Assembly: GCF_028736925.1 (NCBI RefSeq)
Contig: NZ_JAQZAT010000020.1
Coordinates: 28,303-92,302 of the forward strand
Reading direction: 5' to 3'
From: Flavivirga sp. 57AJ16
Lineage (GTDB): Bacteria; Bacteroidota; Bacteroidia; Flavobacteriales; Flavobacteriaceae
Length of the DNA: 64,000 nt
Position numbers and translations under genes: made by a program. Of this stretch, positions 38,243-46,435 are shown piece by piece. The number at the start of each line of letters is the position of its first letter. Position 1 is the stretch's first letter. The notes under the pieces are model-generated. The model saw only the letters and a list, made by a program, of their open reading frames with translations, had not been told where the DNA came from and did not search any database.

Positions 38243-38582
38243 TTATCCTGATAAAGTCAGGGCAGATTTTTTAACCGATGTGGTCAAGCCTATGGTCAAA
38301 CAACGTAAGAAACTTGGGTTATCTCAGGAAGATGTCGATTCCCTTTTGGGCGTGGCGGATCGGTTGGTCAGCAAGTGGGAATGTGGAGTTAGAAGCCCTA
38401 CGGCTTTTCATCTTTATTGCTGGGCAGATGCTTTAAAAGGTCAAATTTTATTTTCACCCAACGAAGATTTAAATGTTCCAATACCTAAACAGTCATCCAA
38501 CGATAATTCTCGCGTATGTGAAATGCTAATCAATGACAATATATTTATTCTTCCCCAGAAGAAAATTAAACAGGTTTGCTAG
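38226..38582 (+). CDS. XRE family helix-turn-helix protein
   Basis: 118 residues (ATG 38226; a second ATG at 38232 is possible), with AAGGAAT as ribosome site. The HTH spans about 20-75 (VKQRKKLGLSQEDVDSLLGV, VSKWECGVRSPTAFHLYCWA). The C-terminal part is unassigned. Its place beyond the P4 integrase and AlpA-like gene, directly before a terminator and the element's right end, suggests a regulator of the integration module. Confidence 0.82.
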   Translation: MHMKFDYPDKVRADFLTDVVKPMVKQRKKLGLSQEDVDSLLGVADRLVSKWECGVRSPTAFHLYCWADALKGQILFSPNEDLNVPIPKQSSNDNSRVCEMLINDNIFILPQKKIKQVC

Positions 38583-38605
38583 TGAGTTAGTATAAATATA
38601 GAAAG

Positions 38606-38647
38606 AGAGGTCGCTGACAAATAAAAGTTAAAGCGACCTCTTTTTTT
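38606..38647 (+). terminator. Rho-independent terminator after the XRE gene
   Basis: AGAGGTCGCT (38606-38615) pairs with AGCGACCTCT (38632-38641), followed by a run of T to 38647. It isolates the element's last gene from its right end. Confidence 0.85.
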
Positions 38648-38823
38648 AAAAGAATGAATATATATTGTAAGCTAGGGTTTTATGATTTTGATACATAAGA
38701 AAATATTTCTTGATTATACCTCTCTCCTTAGAAAGCAATAATCAATTATTTATGACAAAAAATATTAGTATAAAAAATATAGCAACTTTTAATGATTCAG
38801 GAATAGAAATCTCTGAACTATTT

Positions 38824-38843
38824 TGTTTTAGGTATGTTTTAGG
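38824..38843 (+). repeat. Right copy of the putative recombinase arm repeat
   Basis: TGTTTTAGGTATGTTTTAGG is identical to 18315-18334 near the left end and lies 12 bp from attR. The 11-bp tandem structure is kept, though the second unit ends GGG instead of GGTA. Confidence 0.55.
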
Positions 38844-38855
38844 GTAACAAAAAAC

Positions 38856-38927
38856 CCAAGACTAAAAATCTTGGGTTTTCTTTGTAGCGAGAGGGGGGCA
38901 CGATCCCCCGACCTCCGGGTTATGAAT
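38856..38927 (-). repeat. attR: terminator plus 3' half of tRNA-Met
   Basis: Matches attL at 18126-18198 apart from one 1-nt indel. The repeat includes the tRNA terminator hairpin (CCAAGA/TCTTGG) and runs to the anticodon loop. The right end therefore supplies the 3' half of the working tRNA-Met gene. Confidence 0.9.
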
Positions 38928-38958
38928 CCGACGCTCTAACCAACTGAGCTACCTCGCC
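38885..38958 (-). tRNA. tRNA-Met (CAU), integration target
   Basis: 74-nt cloverleaf: acceptor GGCGAGG pairing with TCTCGCT (two G-U pairs), D-arm GCTC/GAGC, anticodon loop TTCATAA (CAU), T-stem GGGGG/CCCCC and discriminator A. No CCA is encoded. The long extra pairing at the first base is G-U rather than the initiator mismatch, so elongator Met is likelier; a lysidine-modified tRNA-Ile cannot be excluded by eye. The element's att repeat restores the 3' half, keeping the gene whole. Confidence 0.88.
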
Positions 38959-38972
38959 ATAAATTAAGGGTG

Positions 38973-39002
38973 CAAATATAAAAACAATATTATTGTAAGC
39001 AA
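38973..39002 (-). promoter_or_regulatory. Bacteroidota-type promoter of tRNA-Met
   Basis: On the minus strand, TTG (39000-39002), 19-nt spacer, then TATATTTG (38973-38980), ending 15 nt before the tRNA. It lies outside the element, so the rebuilt tRNA keeps its native promoter. Confidence 0.65.
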
Positions 39003-39090
39003 ACAGATATAAGATAAAATATTATTAAAAATTGTTGTTATACTTATCAATTAATGTATATATTGGGAACATAAAATTTTTAAGGTATTT

Positions 39091-39480
39091 ATGGACGATA
39101 AAGTTAAATTTGATATTGAATTTCCAATACATGCATCTCCTCAATTGTTATATCAATATATTTCGACACCTTCGGGGCTATCTGAGTGGTTTTCGGACAA
39201 TGTAAATTCACGTGGTGAATTATTTACTTTTATATGGGATGATAGTGAAGAACAAGCAAAATTGTTAAGTAAGAAAAGTGGTGAGCGCATTAAGTTTAAG
39301 TGGTTGAATGATGAAGACGATCAAACATCGTATTTTGAAATAAGAATACAGGTTGATGAAATTACTAAAGATGTCTCATTAATGATCACTGATTTTGCTG
39401 AAGAAGATGAAATTGATGAAGCTAAGATGCTTTGGGAAAATCAAATTTCTGATTTAAAGCAAGTACTTGGTTCTGCTTAA
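39091..39480 (+). CDS. START-like (SRPBCC) domain protein
   Basis: 129 residues of the SRPBCC/START fold seen in Flavobacteria: KFDIEFPIHASPQLLYQYIS at the N-terminus, LSEWFSDNV as the lid region, and a long C-terminal helix (EAKMLWENQISDLKQVLGSA). These proteins hold a hydrophobic cavity, but the ligand of this subgroup is not known. It is the first gene outside the integrated element and is followed by a strong terminator directly abutting the next gene. Confidence 0.85.
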   Translation: MDDKVKFDIEFPIHASPQLLYQYISTPSGLSEWFSDNVNSRGELFTFIWDDSEEQAKLLSKKSGERIKFKWLNDEDDQTSYFEIRIQVDEITKDVSLMITDFAEEDEIDEAKMLWENQISDLKQVLGSA

Positions 39481-39504
39481 TTCTATATTTTAAATTATAT
39501 TTGT

Positions 39505-39538
39505 CCCGCTCTTATTAACTAAAAGAGCGGGATTTTTT
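39505..39538 (+). terminator. Terminator hairpin directly before the aminotransferase start codon
   Basis: CCCGCTCTT (39505-39513) pairs with AAGAGCGGG (39523-39531), followed by A and a T-run that runs into ATG 39540. It ends the START-protein transcript or works as an attenuator for the next gene. Confidence 0.85.
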
Positions 39539-39539
39539 T

Positions 39540-40391
39540 ATGACAAATTTTAATGGAAATATTCTAGAGGAAAATACAGTTCTTTCAATTGAAAATAGAG
39601 GCTATAACTATGGTGATGCTTTATTTGAAACCATAAAAACAAGCTTTGGTAAAATCTTATTTTGGGAAGACCATTATTTTAGACTTATGGCATCTATGCG
39701 TATTATGCGTATGGAAATTCCAATGAATTTCACTATGGAATATTTAGAAGAACAAATTCTTGGTACATTGAAATCTAATGAACTATTAAAGTCTTCCGCT
39801 AGAGTAAAATTAATGGTATATAGAAATGAAGGCGGCTTATACGCCCCACATTCTAATCATGTGAGTTTTATCGTTTCTGTAAAACCTATTCAAGATGATT
39901 TTTATATACTGCAAGATGATTTTTATGAAGTTGATCTGTTTAAAGATTATTATGTTTCACCAAGTTTATTATCTACATTAAAAACAAATAACAAAGCATT
40001 AAATGTCGTTGGAAGTATTTATGCAAAAGAGAACCATTTGCACAATTGTTTGGTCTTAAATACAAACAAGCATGTTATTGAAGCGCTTAACGGTAACATT
40101 TTTGTTGTAAAGGATCATATTATAAAGACGGCTCCCATAAGTGATGGCTGTTTAAAAGGCATTATGCGTAAACAACTTATAGATATCGTAAAAAATATAC
40201 CTGATTATGAAATTGTTGAAGCATCCATATCTCCATTTGAACTTCAAAAAGCAGATGAAATTTTTATAACTAATGTTATTGTTGGAATTCGACCTATAAC
40301 AAAATATAGAAAGAAGGTATATCTTAATGAGGTATCTAAAAATTTATTGCAAAAATTGAATGTGAAAATAAGATTGAATAATACCAATTAA
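39540..40391 (+). CDS. Aminotransferase class IV (aminodeoxychorismate lyase/branched-chain type)
   Basis: 283-residue PLP enzyme of fold type IV. The N-terminus fits the family start (FNGNILEENTVLSIENRGYN, YGDALFETIKT), which fixes the start at 39540. Catalytic Lys is probably in STLKTNNKALNVVGSIYAKE, and the phosphate-binding region is DEIFITNVIVGIRPITKY. Members include 4-amino-4-deoxychorismate lyase (folate), D-amino-acid and branched-chain aminotransferases; motif and size lean to the lyase group, without certainty. The start codon directly follows a terminator T-run, leaving no separate leader. Confidence 0.85.
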   Translation: MTNFNGNILEENTVLSIENRGYNYGDALFETIKTSFGKILFWEDHYFRLMASMRIMRMEIPMNFTMEYLEEQILGTLKSNELLKSSARVKLMVYRNEGGLYAPHSNHVSFIVSVKPIQDDFYILQDDFYEVDLFKDYYVSPSLLSTLKTNNKALNVVGSIYAKENHLHNCLVLNTNKHVIEALNGNIFVVKDHIIKTAPISDGCLKGIMRKQLIDIVKNIPDYEIVEASISPFELQKADEIFITNVIVGIRPITKYRKKVYLNEVSKNLLQKLNVKIRLNNTN

Positions 40392-40425
40392 ATACTTATA
40401 TATGGTATCTAGTATTTATTTGGGA

Positions 40426-40986
40426 TCAATTGTAATTTGGGTTTTCTGGTGCATTGGACCAAATACTATACTCGCCTCCAAACTCTAACATTTTTTCTTT
40501 CCAAAACGACTTATAGTCTTTCTCTATAATATTATTTTTATAAATATTTTCGGTAACCACCCAAGAATTGGCTTTTAGTTCTTCTTCTAATTGATTTGCT
40601 TCCCAACCAGAATATCCGAGAAAAAAACGGATATCCTTTTCGTCTATATCTCCTTTTGTAATAAGTTCGGCCACTTTACTAAAATCACCTCCCCAAAAAA
40701 TACCTAAGGAAATTTCAATACTTTCCGGGATTAATTTTGGTATTTTATGAATAAAATATAAATTATCTTGTTCTACTGGGCCACCATTATAAACTTTATA
40801 AGTGGCTTCAACTTCTGGAATTAGCTCATTAATAGTGTAATCTAATGGCTTGTTAAGAATAAAGCCTATAGATCCATCTTGTGAATGATCTGCAATTAAT
40901 ACAATTGAGCGATTAAAAGAAACATCACCTATTATCGCAGGTTCAGCGATTAACAAATCACCTTTCTTTGGTTTTATTGTTATCAT
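40426..40986 (-). CDS. yqgE: YqgE/AlgH family protein
   Basis: 186 residues of the UPF0301 family. Signature segments are KKGDLLIAEPAIIGDVSFNR, SIGFILNKPL, VYNGGPVEQDNLYFIHK and FFLGYSGWEANQLEEEL. The family is widespread, with a proposed regulatory role but no settled biochemistry. It stands alone between the aminotransferase and hup genes, reading left. Confidence 0.92.
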   Translation of the reverse strand: MITIKPKKGDLLIAEPAIIGDVSFNRSIVLIADHSQDGSIGFILNKPLDYTINELIPEVEATYKVYNGGPVEQDNLYFIHKIPKLIPESIEISLGIFWGGDFSKVAELITKGDIDEKDIRFFLGYSGWEANQLEEELKANSWVVTENIYKNNIIEKDYKSFWKEKMLEFGGEYSIWSNAPENPNYN

Positions 40987-41229
40987 GCTTATGAGGTATT
41001 AGTAACTAAATCTAATATTTATTTATTAGAAAAACAACTGTTTTACCGATGAACTCGGTTAAACGTTATGGATTATATTGAAAGTAAGTAATTTCCTGTA
41101 TACCTACTAACAGGCATTCCCGTTTAAAGACTTTTCAATTATATAGTAGGTTATAGAAGTAAAAAAAAAGAAAAATGGTATAAAAGGGGAGTCCATTAAA
41201 AAAGCTTAAATAAGTTCGATGCAATAAAA

Positions 41230-41252
41230 ATGCCTTCAAAATCTGAAGGCAT
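41230..41252. terminator. Terminator of the hup gene (bidirectional)
   Basis: ATGCCTTCA (41230-41238) pairs with TGAAGGCAT (41244-41252), with T-runs on both strands. It lies 24 bp after the hup stop codon. Confidence 0.85.
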
Positions 41253-41275
41253 TTTTTTATGTAAAAGGAGTAAAA

Positions 41276-41548
41276 CTAGTTTACTGCACTTGATAAATCT
41301 GATCCAGCTTTAAACTTAACAACGTTTTTAGCCTTAATTTTGATAGTTTGTCCAGTTTGAGGGTTTCTTCCTTCTCTTGCAGCTCTTTTAGAAACTGACC
41401 AAGACCCAAATCCAACTAAAGAAACTCTGTTACCTTTTTGTAAAGCTCCTTCAATTTCGATTATTGCACACTCTAAAGCTTTTTTTGCAGCTGCTTTAGT
41501 GATTCCTGCGTGTTCTGCCATTGCGTCGATTAAATCTGTTTTGTTCAT
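41276..41548 (-). CDS. hup: HU family nucleoid protein
   Basis: 90-residue DNA-bending protein. It begins MNKTDLIDAMAEHAGITKAA, has the DNA-contact arm FGSWSVSKRAAREGRNPQTG and ends with KFKAGSDLSSAVN, all standard for HU. It would bind DNA with little sequence preference and help package the chromosome. The gene has its own Bacteroidota-type promoter (41605-41634) and terminator (41230-41252), so it is monocistronic. Confidence 0.96.
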   Translation of the reverse strand: MNKTDLIDAMAEHAGITKAAAKKALECAIIEIEGALQKGNRVSLVGFGSWSVSKRAAREGRNPQTGQTIKIKAKNVVKFKAGSDLSSAVN

Positions 41549-41604
41549 AATATAAATTTTAATTATTAATAAAATTGGTTAAACATAATTGTTATATCCT
41601 ACTA

Positions 41605-41634
41605 CAAATTTATACGGATTATGAAACCATGCAA
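41605..41634 (-). promoter_or_regulatory. Promoter of hup
   Basis: Minus strand: TTG (41632-41634), 19-nt spacer, TAAATTTG (41605-41612). This matches the Bacteroidota -33/-7 consensus and would give a leader of about 50 nt. Confidence 0.6.
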
Positions 41635-41737
41635 GTAATAGCAAGCGAAAAACGCGGTATTGTTAATAACTTGATGCTTTTGTTAATAAAGGAAGTGTAT
41701 TTTATCGGTGATTTATAATATCAATGAGAATAAGGGT

Positions 41738-42685
41738 TTAGAGCATTTTCGCATTTCTTTCAAAAGTATAACCATTTAAAAGCGATTTTATATCCATAGT
41801 TCGTTTGCCTGGAAGTTTAATTTCCTTTATTATAATATAGCCATTTGTAACAGCCACTTTTAGCGTTTTATTATCATGGATTATGGTTCCAATACTATTT
41901 TTATGAGGCATTATTTCTTTTTCCGCTTGATAGATTTTTACATCCAACTCATGGTCTCCGTTTATTAAAGTACACCAAGCTGCCGGGTACGGACTTAGAC
42001 CACGTATCTTATTATATATATTGTCTATAGATGCGTTCCAATCAATCTTACAATTGTCTTTATTTAGCTTATAGGCTGTTCTAATATCTTTTGTTATTTT
42101 CTGTGGTATGGTTTTAACGTCTCCTTTTTTTATGGCGTTTACTGTTTTTAAAACCAAGTCACTTCCTATAGTCATTAATTTATCATGTAAACTACCTACG
42201 TTTTCATCAGTTTCTATTCCAATTTCTTTTTGAAAGATCATATCACCAGTATCAATTTTTTCATCAATAAAGAAGGTTGAAACCCCTGTTTTGGTTTCAC
42301 CATTAATGATAGCCCAATTAATAGGGGCAGCACCACGATAGTTTGGTAATAAAGAAGCATGTAAATTAAAAGTACCATATTCAGGCATTTGCCAAACCAA
42401 CTTCGGGAGCATTCTAAAGGCTACCACAATTTGAAGATTTGCTTTAAGTGCTTTCAATTCATCTAAAAAAACATCATGTTTTAAATTGGTGGGTTGTAAA
42501 ACTTTTAAGTTAGCTTCTTTTGCATATAATTTTACGGCACTTTCGTTTAGCTTACGGCCACGTCCAGCGGGTTTATCGGGGGCAGTTATAACACCAACTA
42601 TATGATATTGGTTTTCTACTAATGCTTTTAGAGTGGCCACGGCAAAATCTGGTGTGCCCATAAATACGATTCTTAACTCTTTCAT
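41738..42685 (-). CDS. fmt: Methionyl-tRNA formyltransferase
   Basis: Formylates initiator Met-tRNA using 10-formyl-tetrahydrofolate. 315 residues of normal length. The catalytic domain has RIVFMGTPDFAVATLKALV, NLHASLLPNYRGAAPINWAI (with the HxSLLP catalytic His) and DTGDMIFQKE (Asp). The C-terminal OB-like tRNA-binding domain contains IRGLSPYPAAWC. It lies downstream of recQ in the same direction with an 84-bp gap. Confidence 0.97.
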   Translation of the reverse strand: MKELRIVFMGTPDFAVATLKALVENQYHIVGVITAPDKPAGRGRKLNESAVKLYAKEANLKVLQPTNLKHDVFLDELKALKANLQIVVAFRMLPKLVWQMPEYGTFNLHASLLPNYRGAAPINWAIINGETKTGVSTFFIDEKIDTGDMIFQKEIGIETDENVGSLHDKLMTIGSDLVLKTVNAIKKGDVKTIPQKITKDIRTAYKLNKDNCKIDWNASIDNIYNKIRGLSPYPAAWCTLINGDHELDVKIYQAEKEIMPHKNSIGTIIHDNKTLKVAVTNGYIIIKEIKLPGKRTMDIKSLLNGYTFERNAKML

Positions 42686-42769
42686 CTGTTGATATTCATT
42701 ATTTGTTTTTTGTCAGACGTCATTCACTTCCAATATTTTCAAAATAATTTAAAATTTAAGGCGCTTATT

Positions 42770-44674
42770 TCATATATGACTTAATTTATATGTGTTTGTT
42801 GGAGTCATACTTATAATATTATGCTCTAACAGTAATTTTAAGACTATTTTTAAATCACTTTCTTTGCAATTTAATGTTGAAACCATTTCTCTGGATGATT
42901 TATCGCCTTTTTCCAATAATTGTATAATACGTTTTTTTGTAGTATGAATGTCTTGTGAAGCAGTATTCTTTTTAGGGTTAGTGCAAACCGAGCAAATACC
43001 GCATGGATTGATGTCCCTTTCACCAAAATAGGTTAGGAGCTGTACACTTTTACAAACCGAATCGTTTTCAATATAATCAAGCATGGCATTAACTTGATGC
43101 TGTTTTAATTTGTTTTGTTGCTCTATAGTCGATGCGATTTTGTTAATTGTTTTTTCATCTTCCCGAGGTTCTATAAAAGTAATTTGGGCATCTGTTTTTG
43201 CTAAGTTTAGGGTAATGATTTCATCACTTTCTAGTTGTTGGAGTGTATCTATTACCTTACTTTCGGTTACTGACGCTTTTTTAGAGATTTTCGTCAAATC
43301 AATTTTAGTAACATGGTCAAAAATACCACCATACATTCTTAATATTGATTTTACGATGATATTAAAATCTTGATGGGTTTCTAAATAATTAAAAAGAGTG
43401 GCATTCGATATAATGAATTGTAAGGTTATTTTGTTTTTAAACTGTTTTGATAAGGTAATAATACTATTCCTATCCAATAACAACAGGGCGTTATAACATA
43501 AAATAGAGCTAAAATTATAAGTTTGACAAAAGGTAGTAAACTCAAAATCAAAAGTTTCGTATTCGCCTTCACCATACGCTATTTGAAAATAGTTGCATAA
43601 TTTTCTATAAACTTGCTTCACATAATCCACTGTGGGCAAAACGTTTAAAAACTGGTTTTTCACTAAAATGGCATCGCTATTATTTTTTAAGATCACAGCA
43701 AAAGCCTTTTCTCCATTGCGACCTACACGACCGGCCTCTTGAAAATAACTTTCAATACTTTCCGGTAAATTGAAATGAATCACTGTTTTAACATCTGGTT
43801 TGTCAATACCCATACCAAAAGCATTGGTGGCAACCATAACCTGTTTTTGGTTTTGAGACCATGCTGCCATGTTGGTGTCTTTTTCAATATTTGAAAGACC
43901 TCCGTGATAATAGGTTGAAGAGATGTTTCTAGATGCTAAAAATGTACTGATTTCTACGGTTAACTTCCTGTTTCTAACATAAATAATTGATGATGAGGTA
44001 TACTTTTTTAAAATGGTTTCAAGGCGGTAATACTTATCATTTTCATGATATACCATATAGGCTAAATTGGGCCTGGCAAATGATTGTTTGAATATTTTGG
44101 GTTGAATAAAATCAAGTTCTTTTATAATATCCTCAACGACTTCTGGTTTTGCCGAAGCGGTTAAGGCGATCACATTTACGCTAGGTTGTATTTGACGCAA
44201 TAACGATATATTTTTATAAGCAGGCCTAAAATCACTTCCCCATTGCGAAATACAATGTGCTTCATCTACAGCTATTAGGTTTACGTTCATTTGTTTGATG
44301 CGATCCTGTACCAATTCTTGTTGTAAACGTTCTGGCGATAGGTATAAAAACTTATAATTTCCGTAAATACAATTATCTAAGAGCGTATCTAATTGACCGT
44401 AACTTATTCCGCTTGTAATTGCCATAGCTTTAATCCCTTTGTTGTTTAAGGCCAGTACCTGGTCTTTCATAAGGGAAATTAAAGGCGAAATAACAATACA
44501 AATACCATTTTTAGCTAGGGCCGGAATTTGAAAGCACAATGATTTTCCTCCACCAGTGGGCAATAACACAAAAGTGTCTTCCCCATCAATTGCCGCATTA
44601 ATAATGGCTTCTTGGTTGGGCCTGAATGCTGTAAATCTCCAGTAACGCTCTAATATGTTTATGGGATGCTCCAT
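42770..44674 (-). CDS. recQ: RecQ family ATP-dependent DNA helicase
   Basis: 634-residue 3'-5' helicase. Motifs: FRPNQEAIINA (motif 0), LLPTGGGKSLCFQIPAL (Walker A), AVDEAHCISQWGSDFRP (DEAH, aromatic loop), IALTASA (III), ATNAFGMGIDKPDVK and HFNLPESIESYFQEAGRVGR (V, VI). The RQC zinc ligands include CGICSVCTN. There is no clear HRDC domain at the C-terminus, so it is a shorter RecQ form of the kind often present as a second copy in Flavobacteria. It begins 2 bp after the AAA ATPase stop codon, so the pair is co-transcribed. Confidence 0.95.
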   Translation of the reverse strand: MEHPINILERYWRFTAFRPNQEAIINAAIDGEDTFVLLPTGGGKSLCFQIPALAKNGICIVISPLISLMKDQVLALNNKGIKAMAITSGISYGQLDTLLDNCIYGNYKFLYLSPERLQQELVQDRIKQMNVNLIAVDEAHCISQWGSDFRPAYKNISLLRQIQPSVNVIALTASAKPEVVEDIIKELDFIQPKIFKQSFARPNLAYMVYHENDKYYRLETILKKYTSSSIIYVRNRKLTVEISTFLASRNISSTYYHGGLSNIEKDTNMAAWSQNQKQVMVATNAFGMGIDKPDVKTVIHFNLPESIESYFQEAGRVGRNGEKAFAVILKNNSDAILVKNQFLNVLPTVDYVKQVYRKLCNYFQIAYGEGEYETFDFEFTTFCQTYNFSSILCYNALLLLDRNSIITLSKQFKNKITLQFIISNATLFNYLETHQDFNIIVKSILRMYGGIFDHVTKIDLTKISKKASVTESKVIDTLQQLESDEIITLNLAKTDAQITFIEPREDEKTINKIASTIEQQNKLKQHQVNAMLDYIENDSVCKSVQLLTYFGERDINPCGICSVCTNPKKNTASQDIHTTKKRIIQLLEKGDKSSREMVSTLNCKESDLKIVLKLLLEHNIISMTPTNTYKLSHI

Positions 44675-44676
44675 AA

Positions 44677-45216
44677 TTACATATCCAGGGTGTTTAAAAT
44701 GAAATTGGTTCTATTCTCAACGGTATCAAAAGGGACATCGATAAGGTCATAATTAAAACCTTGATAGGTTTTAAGTAAGTATTTGTGAATATCCAAAGCC
44801 TGTTCAAAATTTTCGTAGCGTTCATGGTCGCTCTTGTAAATAGATTCCCAAGGCTTTAAAATAAAAACGGTATCGTAGACCAAATCCTTACATGTATTTA
44901 TAAAGCTCTGTGGATAGGAATCTCCAATATAGTCCATGTAGGCTAACACATCGGGAAGTCCTCTGTCAAAAAAAATAATTTCAGATGCATACATGCCGGC
45001 ATTCAAAAATTGTTGCTGCCTACCTTTTAAAAGCAATTCACTAAATAATAACGGATTGGCTAAAAACAGCTGATCAATGCCTTCTTTTTTTGCATTTAAA
45101 GTGACCTGACGTGAAATTTCTTCAAAACAAGTGTAGCCTCTACCAATCAATTCATTTATTAAAGTAGATTTTCCTGTTCCCGGACCACCAGTAATTACAA
45201 TTTTTTTTGTGTTCAA
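44677..45216 (-). CDS. AAA_28-type ATPase
   Basis: 179 residues with a P-loop at the very start (VITGGPGTGKSTLINEL), followed by GYTCFEEISRQVTLNAKKEG and IIFFDRGLPDVLAYM, which define the AAA_28/NadR-kinase-like group. Such proteins are small kinases or NTPases of uncertain substrate. Coupling to recQ (2-bp gap) is seen, but a shared function is not established. Confidence 0.9.
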   Translation of the reverse strand: MNTKKIVITGGPGTGKSTLINELIGRGYTCFEEISRQVTLNAKKEGIDQLFLANPLLFSELLLKGRQQQFLNAGMYASEIIFFDRGLPDVLAYMDYIGDSYPQSFINTCKDLVYDTVFILKPWESIYKSDHERYENFEQALDIHKYLLKTYQGFNYDLIDVPFDTVENRTNFILNTLDM

Positions 45217-45393
45217 ATCGGTATTATTTTGCCGTAAAAATCGTAATTAAACCGCGATAAAAAAAATGCAGGGAAAAACAGTGATAGCAAACATTTTTAA
45301 TTTGCGGTATCGTGTTTGTATAAATGTTATTTTGTTGTGGGCAGTAAAATTTAAGTATACCATTAAAAATAAGGATATAAACAGATGAAACCG

Positions 45394-45401
45394 TATATTT
45401 G
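45394..45401 (+). promoter_or_regulatory. -7 box for the DUF493 gene
   Basis: TATATTTG matches the Bacteroidota -7 consensus and would start RNA only about 8 nt before ATG 45414. A clear -33 TTG was not found at normal distance. Confidence 0.45.
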
Positions 45402-45413
45402 CACGATATAAAA

Positions 45414-45713
45414 ATGACTATGAGCACACCTTCAAATTCTGAAGAATTTTACGAAAAACTAAAGGGGCAATTATATGAAACAGCAAGTTGGCCCACAGAA
45501 TATTTATATAAATTCATTATAAAATCTGATATTGAAAAGATAGCCAAGCTTGAGGCCCTTTTTAATAATCTTGGAGCTGTTATAAATAAAACTGAATCTA
45601 AAAATGGAAAATACACAAGTGTTTCTGTCAATTTGCACATGAGGAATCCAGATGCAGTTATTGAAAAGTATAAAGAAGTTGCAGAAAAAGTTGAAGGGGT
45701 GATAAGTCTTTAG
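45414..45713 (+). CDS. DUF493 (YbeD-like) family protein
   Basis: About 99 residues. Start is ATG 45414 or 45420, since the frame back to 45399 crosses the -7 box. The ACT-like alpha/beta fold is visible in WPTEYLYKFIIKSDIEKIAK and GKYTSVSVNLHMRNPDAVIE. Family members are small proteins suspected to be regulatory; no reaction is known. It leads a rightward run with DUF4290 and murA and is divergent from the AAA ATPase gene. Confidence 0.88.
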   Translation: MTMSTPSNSEEFYEKLKGQLYETASWPTEYLYKFIIKSDIEKIAKLEALFNNLGAVINKTESKNGKYTSVSVNLHMRNPDAVIEKYKEVAEKVEGVISL

Positions 45714-45781
45714 TTTTTTTTTGTATTTTGCGCAAGCATACCAACTTACATGCATAAATAATTAACTCTACACATTTAATT

Positions 45782-46426
45782 TTGATTATAGATAATTTAG
45801 AATACAATACAGAGCGTGAACATTTAATCATTCCAGAGTATGGACGCCATATGCAGAAAATGATTAATTACGCTAAAACTATAGAAGTAAAGGAAGAACG
45901 TAATAAAGTCGCAAAAGCTATTATATCTGTAATGGGGAACATGCAACCTCATTTAAGGGACGTTCCAGATTTTCAGCATAAACTTTGGGATCAACTTTTT
46001 ATTATGTCTAATTTCGAATTAGATGTGGATTCACCTTACGAAAAGCCTACTAAAGAACTTTTTGAAGAACGTCCAGAACCTTTAAAATATCCGCAGAACT
46101 TCCCTAAATATCGTTTTTATGGCAATAATATTAAAATAATGATAGATGTTGCCAATACTTGGGAAGAAGGCGACCTTAAAGAAGCTTTAACATTCACGAT
46201 TGCCAATCATATGAAAAAGTGTTTCTTAAATTGGAATAAAGACACTGTTGAAGATGCCGTGATCTATAATCATTTGTACGAGCTCTCTGAAGGAAAAATT
46301 AATTTAAAAGGCTCTAAAGAAGAGTTATCGGATGCTACAAGCCTGATGCGTTCAAAAAGTAAATTTTCAAGTAATAAGAAAGGCCACCATAAAAAGAATT
46401 CCAACAGACAAAGAAAACGCCACTAG
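45782..46426 (+). CDS. DUF4290 family protein
   Basis: 214 residues from a TTG start (LIIDNLEYNTEREHLIIPEY); no ATG precedes the conserved block. Typical Bacteroidota-specific segments are GRHMQKMINYAKTIEVKEER and YRFYGNNIKIMIDVANTWEE. The C-terminus is a basic Lys/His/Arg-rich tail (KKGHHKKNSNRQRKRH) that might contact RNA. It lies 9 bp before murA, the usual order in this family of bacteria. Function unknown. Confidence 0.92.
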   Translation: MIIDNLEYNTEREHLIIPEYGRHMQKMINYAKTIEVKEERNKVAKAIISVMGNMQPHLRDVPDFQHKLWDQLFIMSNFELDVDSPYEKPTKELFEERPEPLKYPQNFPKYRFYGNNIKIMIDVANTWEEGDLKEALTFTIANHMKKCFLNWNKDTVEDAVIYNHLYELSEGKINLKGSKEELSDATSLMRSKSKFSSNKKGHHKKNSNRQRKRH

Positions 46427-46435
46427 TTTATAGGT

